From an uncultured Flavobacteriaceae bacterium (GTDB taxonomy: Bacteria; Bacteroidota; Bacteroidia; Flavobacteriales; Flavobacteriaceae), in NCBI GenBank assembly GCA_905479835.1, contig CAJQNZ010000028.1, forward strand, positions 1 through 46,856: a stretch of 46,856 nt of DNA, in the 5' to 3' direction. The stretch's first letter is position 1. Every line of letters starts with the position of its first letter. The position numbers were made by a program, and so were the translations under genes. This document shows positions 45,541 through 46,856 of the stretch, one piece after another. A model generated the notes under the pieces. It made no database searches and was not told the DNA's origin. It saw only the letters and a list, made by a program, of their open reading frames with translations.

Positions 45541-45807
45541 TATTTTTTTATAATATTCATATTTTAAAATTATTGTTTTTTTGATGAATCTTAATTTTTA
45601 ATGAATTATATTCAATGTTTTATTATTTTCGAAAACGATTTAGCAATAAAAATGAATTTTTGTTAAATTTTATTTATTGAAGATTCGATATTTTGACAGC
45701 ATATTAATTGTATTAATTGTATTTAAATAGTAGCATATTGTGAATTATTGAAAAGTGTTTGTGCTTTTTTTTTAATCAAAATCAAGTATATATATTGGTC
45801 ATATAAT

Positions 45808-45823
45808 AAGGGTACAAACCCTT
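45808..45823 (+). promoter_or_regulatory. Palindrome in the gltB leader
   Basis: A short dyad, AAGGG paired with CCCTT around TACAAA, lies 16 nt before the gltB start. It shares the GGG/CCC character of the upstream motifs and could be an operator or a small leader hairpin. Confidence 0.35.
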
Positions 45824-45839
45824 TAATAATTTTAGAATT

Positions 45840-46856
45840 ATGCTGAAGAAACAAGGACTTTATTTACCAGAATTTGAACACGATAATTGTGGCGCAGGAT
45901 TTATATGTAGTTTAACTGGAAAACGTTCAAATGATATTATTCATAAAGCATTAGAAATTTTGGTAAAACTAGAACATCGAGGCGCTGTAAGTTCTGATGG
46001 TATAACTGGAGATGGCGCAGGTATTTTAATTGATATTCCTCATAAGTTTTTCAAAATATTTTGTGAATTTGATTTACCAGAAATTGGAGAATATGCAGTC
46101 AGTAATGTTTTTCTTCCTAAAAAAAATAACCAACGGCAATATTGTATTGATGTTTTTGAAACTGAAATAAAAAATCAAGGGCTTAAACTTATAGGTTGGA
46201 GAGATGTTCCAGTAAATAGTGAAGTTTTAGGTACAGTTGCTAAAGTAACAGAACCGTTTGTAAAACAAATTTTTATTGCAAAAACTAACAAAAAACAAAC
46301 AGACAGGGAATTTAATTTAAAATTATTTGCGGCTCGAAAAATAGCAGAACATACTATATATAGTTCTAAATTATCTGAAGCACAATTCTTTTATCTTCCA
46401 AGTCTTTCTACTAAAATCATAATTTTTAAAGGTTTATTGAAACCTGAACACATAAATGAATATTATCTAGATTTATTTAATTCGGCTTTAGATACACGAT
46501 TGGCATTGGTTCATCAACGTTTTTCTACCAATACATTTCCAACTTGGGATTTAGCACAGCCGTTTAGATACATTTGCCATAATGGAGAAATAAATACCCT
46601 TCGAGGAAATGTATCTCGTATGTTTTCTCGTGAAGAGATTATGGAAAGTCCATTATTTGGAGAAGATATAAAAAAGATAATTCCAACCATTTTAAAAGGG
46701 AAATCAGATTCTGCAACTTTAGATATGGTTGTTGAGTTGTTGTTAATGACAGGTCGCTCACTTCCAGAAGCCATGATGATGCTTGTGCCAGAAGCATGGG
46801 AAAAAAACCCAAATATGTCTGACGCTAAAAAAGCATTCTACGAATACAATTCTTGT
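45840..46856 (+). CDS. gltB: Glutamate synthase large subunit (3' partial)
   Basis: The first 339 codons of the large subunit of glutamate synthase, which transfers the amide nitrogen of glutamine to 2-oxoglutarate to form glutamate. The N-terminal glutaminase domain begins after a 16-residue propeptide; Cys17 in NCGAGF is the expected mature N-terminal nucleophile. Further class II amidotransferase markers are KLEHRGAVSSDGITGDGAGIL, RFSTNTFPTWDLAQPFRYICHNGEINT and a late SDSATLDMVVELL segment. The frame runs open to the window edge. It lies opposite the porin-PII-amt operon, consistent with joint nitrogen control. Confidence 0.96.
   Translation, partial: MLKKQGLYLPEFEHDNCGAGFICSLTGKRSNDIIHKALEILVKLEHRGAVSSDGITGDGAGILIDIPHKFFKIFCEFDLPEIGEYAVSNVFLPKKNNQRQYCIDVFETEIKNQGLKLIGWRDVPVNSEVLGTVAKVTEPFVKQIFIAKTNKKQTDREFNLKLFAARKIAEHTIYSSKLSEAQFFYLPSLSTKIIIFKGLLKPEHINEYYLDLFNSALDTRLALVHQRFSTNTFPTWDLAQPFRYICHNGEINTLRGNVSRMFSREEIMESPLFGEDIKKIIPTILKGKSDSATLDMVVELLLMTGRSLPEAMMMLVPEAWEKNPNMSDAKKAFYEYNSC

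Larger units (their letters stand above)
45368..45839. other. Intergenic control region between the porin operon and gltB
   Basis: About 470 nt of AT-rich DNA between divergent transcription units. It contains the 43-bp tandem repeat, an inverted copy of its core motif and a palindrome near the gltB start. No gene was seen. Confidence 0.75.

Noticed and set aside
46514-46774. Minus-strand open frame of 86 residues
   Set aside because: It is antisense to the conserved glutaminase domain of gltB and has no independent support.

Overview
The window is about 47 kb of low-GC DNA (roughly one third G+C by eye). It comes from a gliding or T9SS-bearing member of the Flavobacteriaceae, phylum Bacteroidota. 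The evidence is the type IX secretion genes porV and porU beside gldJ, a PafA-type phosphatase, Bacteroidota-style promoter boxes (TAnnTTTG), an RHS core protein, choice-of-anchor and DUF4382 lipoproteins, and an NhaD sodium/proton antiporter that suggests a marine or saline habitat. Most of the window is ordinary chromosome. I did not try to name the species.

Layout. 1-4.7 kb: the tail of a surface beta-helix protein, an SDR oxidoreductase, a small membrane protein, a SprT-like metalloprotease, mannose-1-phosphate guanylyltransferase and a DUF389 membrane protein. 4.7-6.4 kb: tRNA-Lys with a duplicated 3' end, then an MlaF/MlaE lipid-transport pair. 6.5-12.3 kb: a tight four-gene operon (PafA phosphatase, GlpD, GlpT, GlpQ) that would hydrolyse, import and oxidise glycerophosphodiesters and glycerol-3-phosphate. 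12.3-16.35 kb: an accessory island with five copies of a structured hairpin repeat, a RelE/ParE toxin-antitoxin pair, a frameshifted remnant of a tyrosine recombinase, an unknown gene whose end is encoded by repeat DNA, and an orphan RHS C-terminal (polymorphic toxin-like) module with two overlapping downstream genes. 16.36-25.1 kb: cdd, porV, porU, then divergent gldJ and murF. 25.1-29.3 kb: an N-acetylglucosamine kinase-like gene, gap, pfkA, a serine hydrolase lipoprotein and a DUF6526-like protein. 29.3-31.3 kb: a mostly non-coding stretch, a DUF4382 lipoprotein and tRNA-Val. 31.4-38.6 kb: folC, a TonB/ExbD/ExbB motor, nhaD, an amino-acid dehydrogenase and anmK. 38.6-42.7 kb: acyl-CoA dehydrogenase and PEP carboxylase. 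42.8-46.9 kb: a nitrogen-assimilation locus with amt, a PII protein and an outer-membrane porin facing the start of gltB. Their shared intergenic region carries three identical 15-bp motifs, two of them within a perfect 43-bp tandem duplication.

The most interesting parts are the hairpin-repeat island with its dead recombinase, which looks like a decayed cassette or mobile-element system, and the putative nitrogen-control operator between the porin/PII/Amt operon and gltB. Family assignments rest on motif recognition by eye. No database search, folding or alignment program was run.
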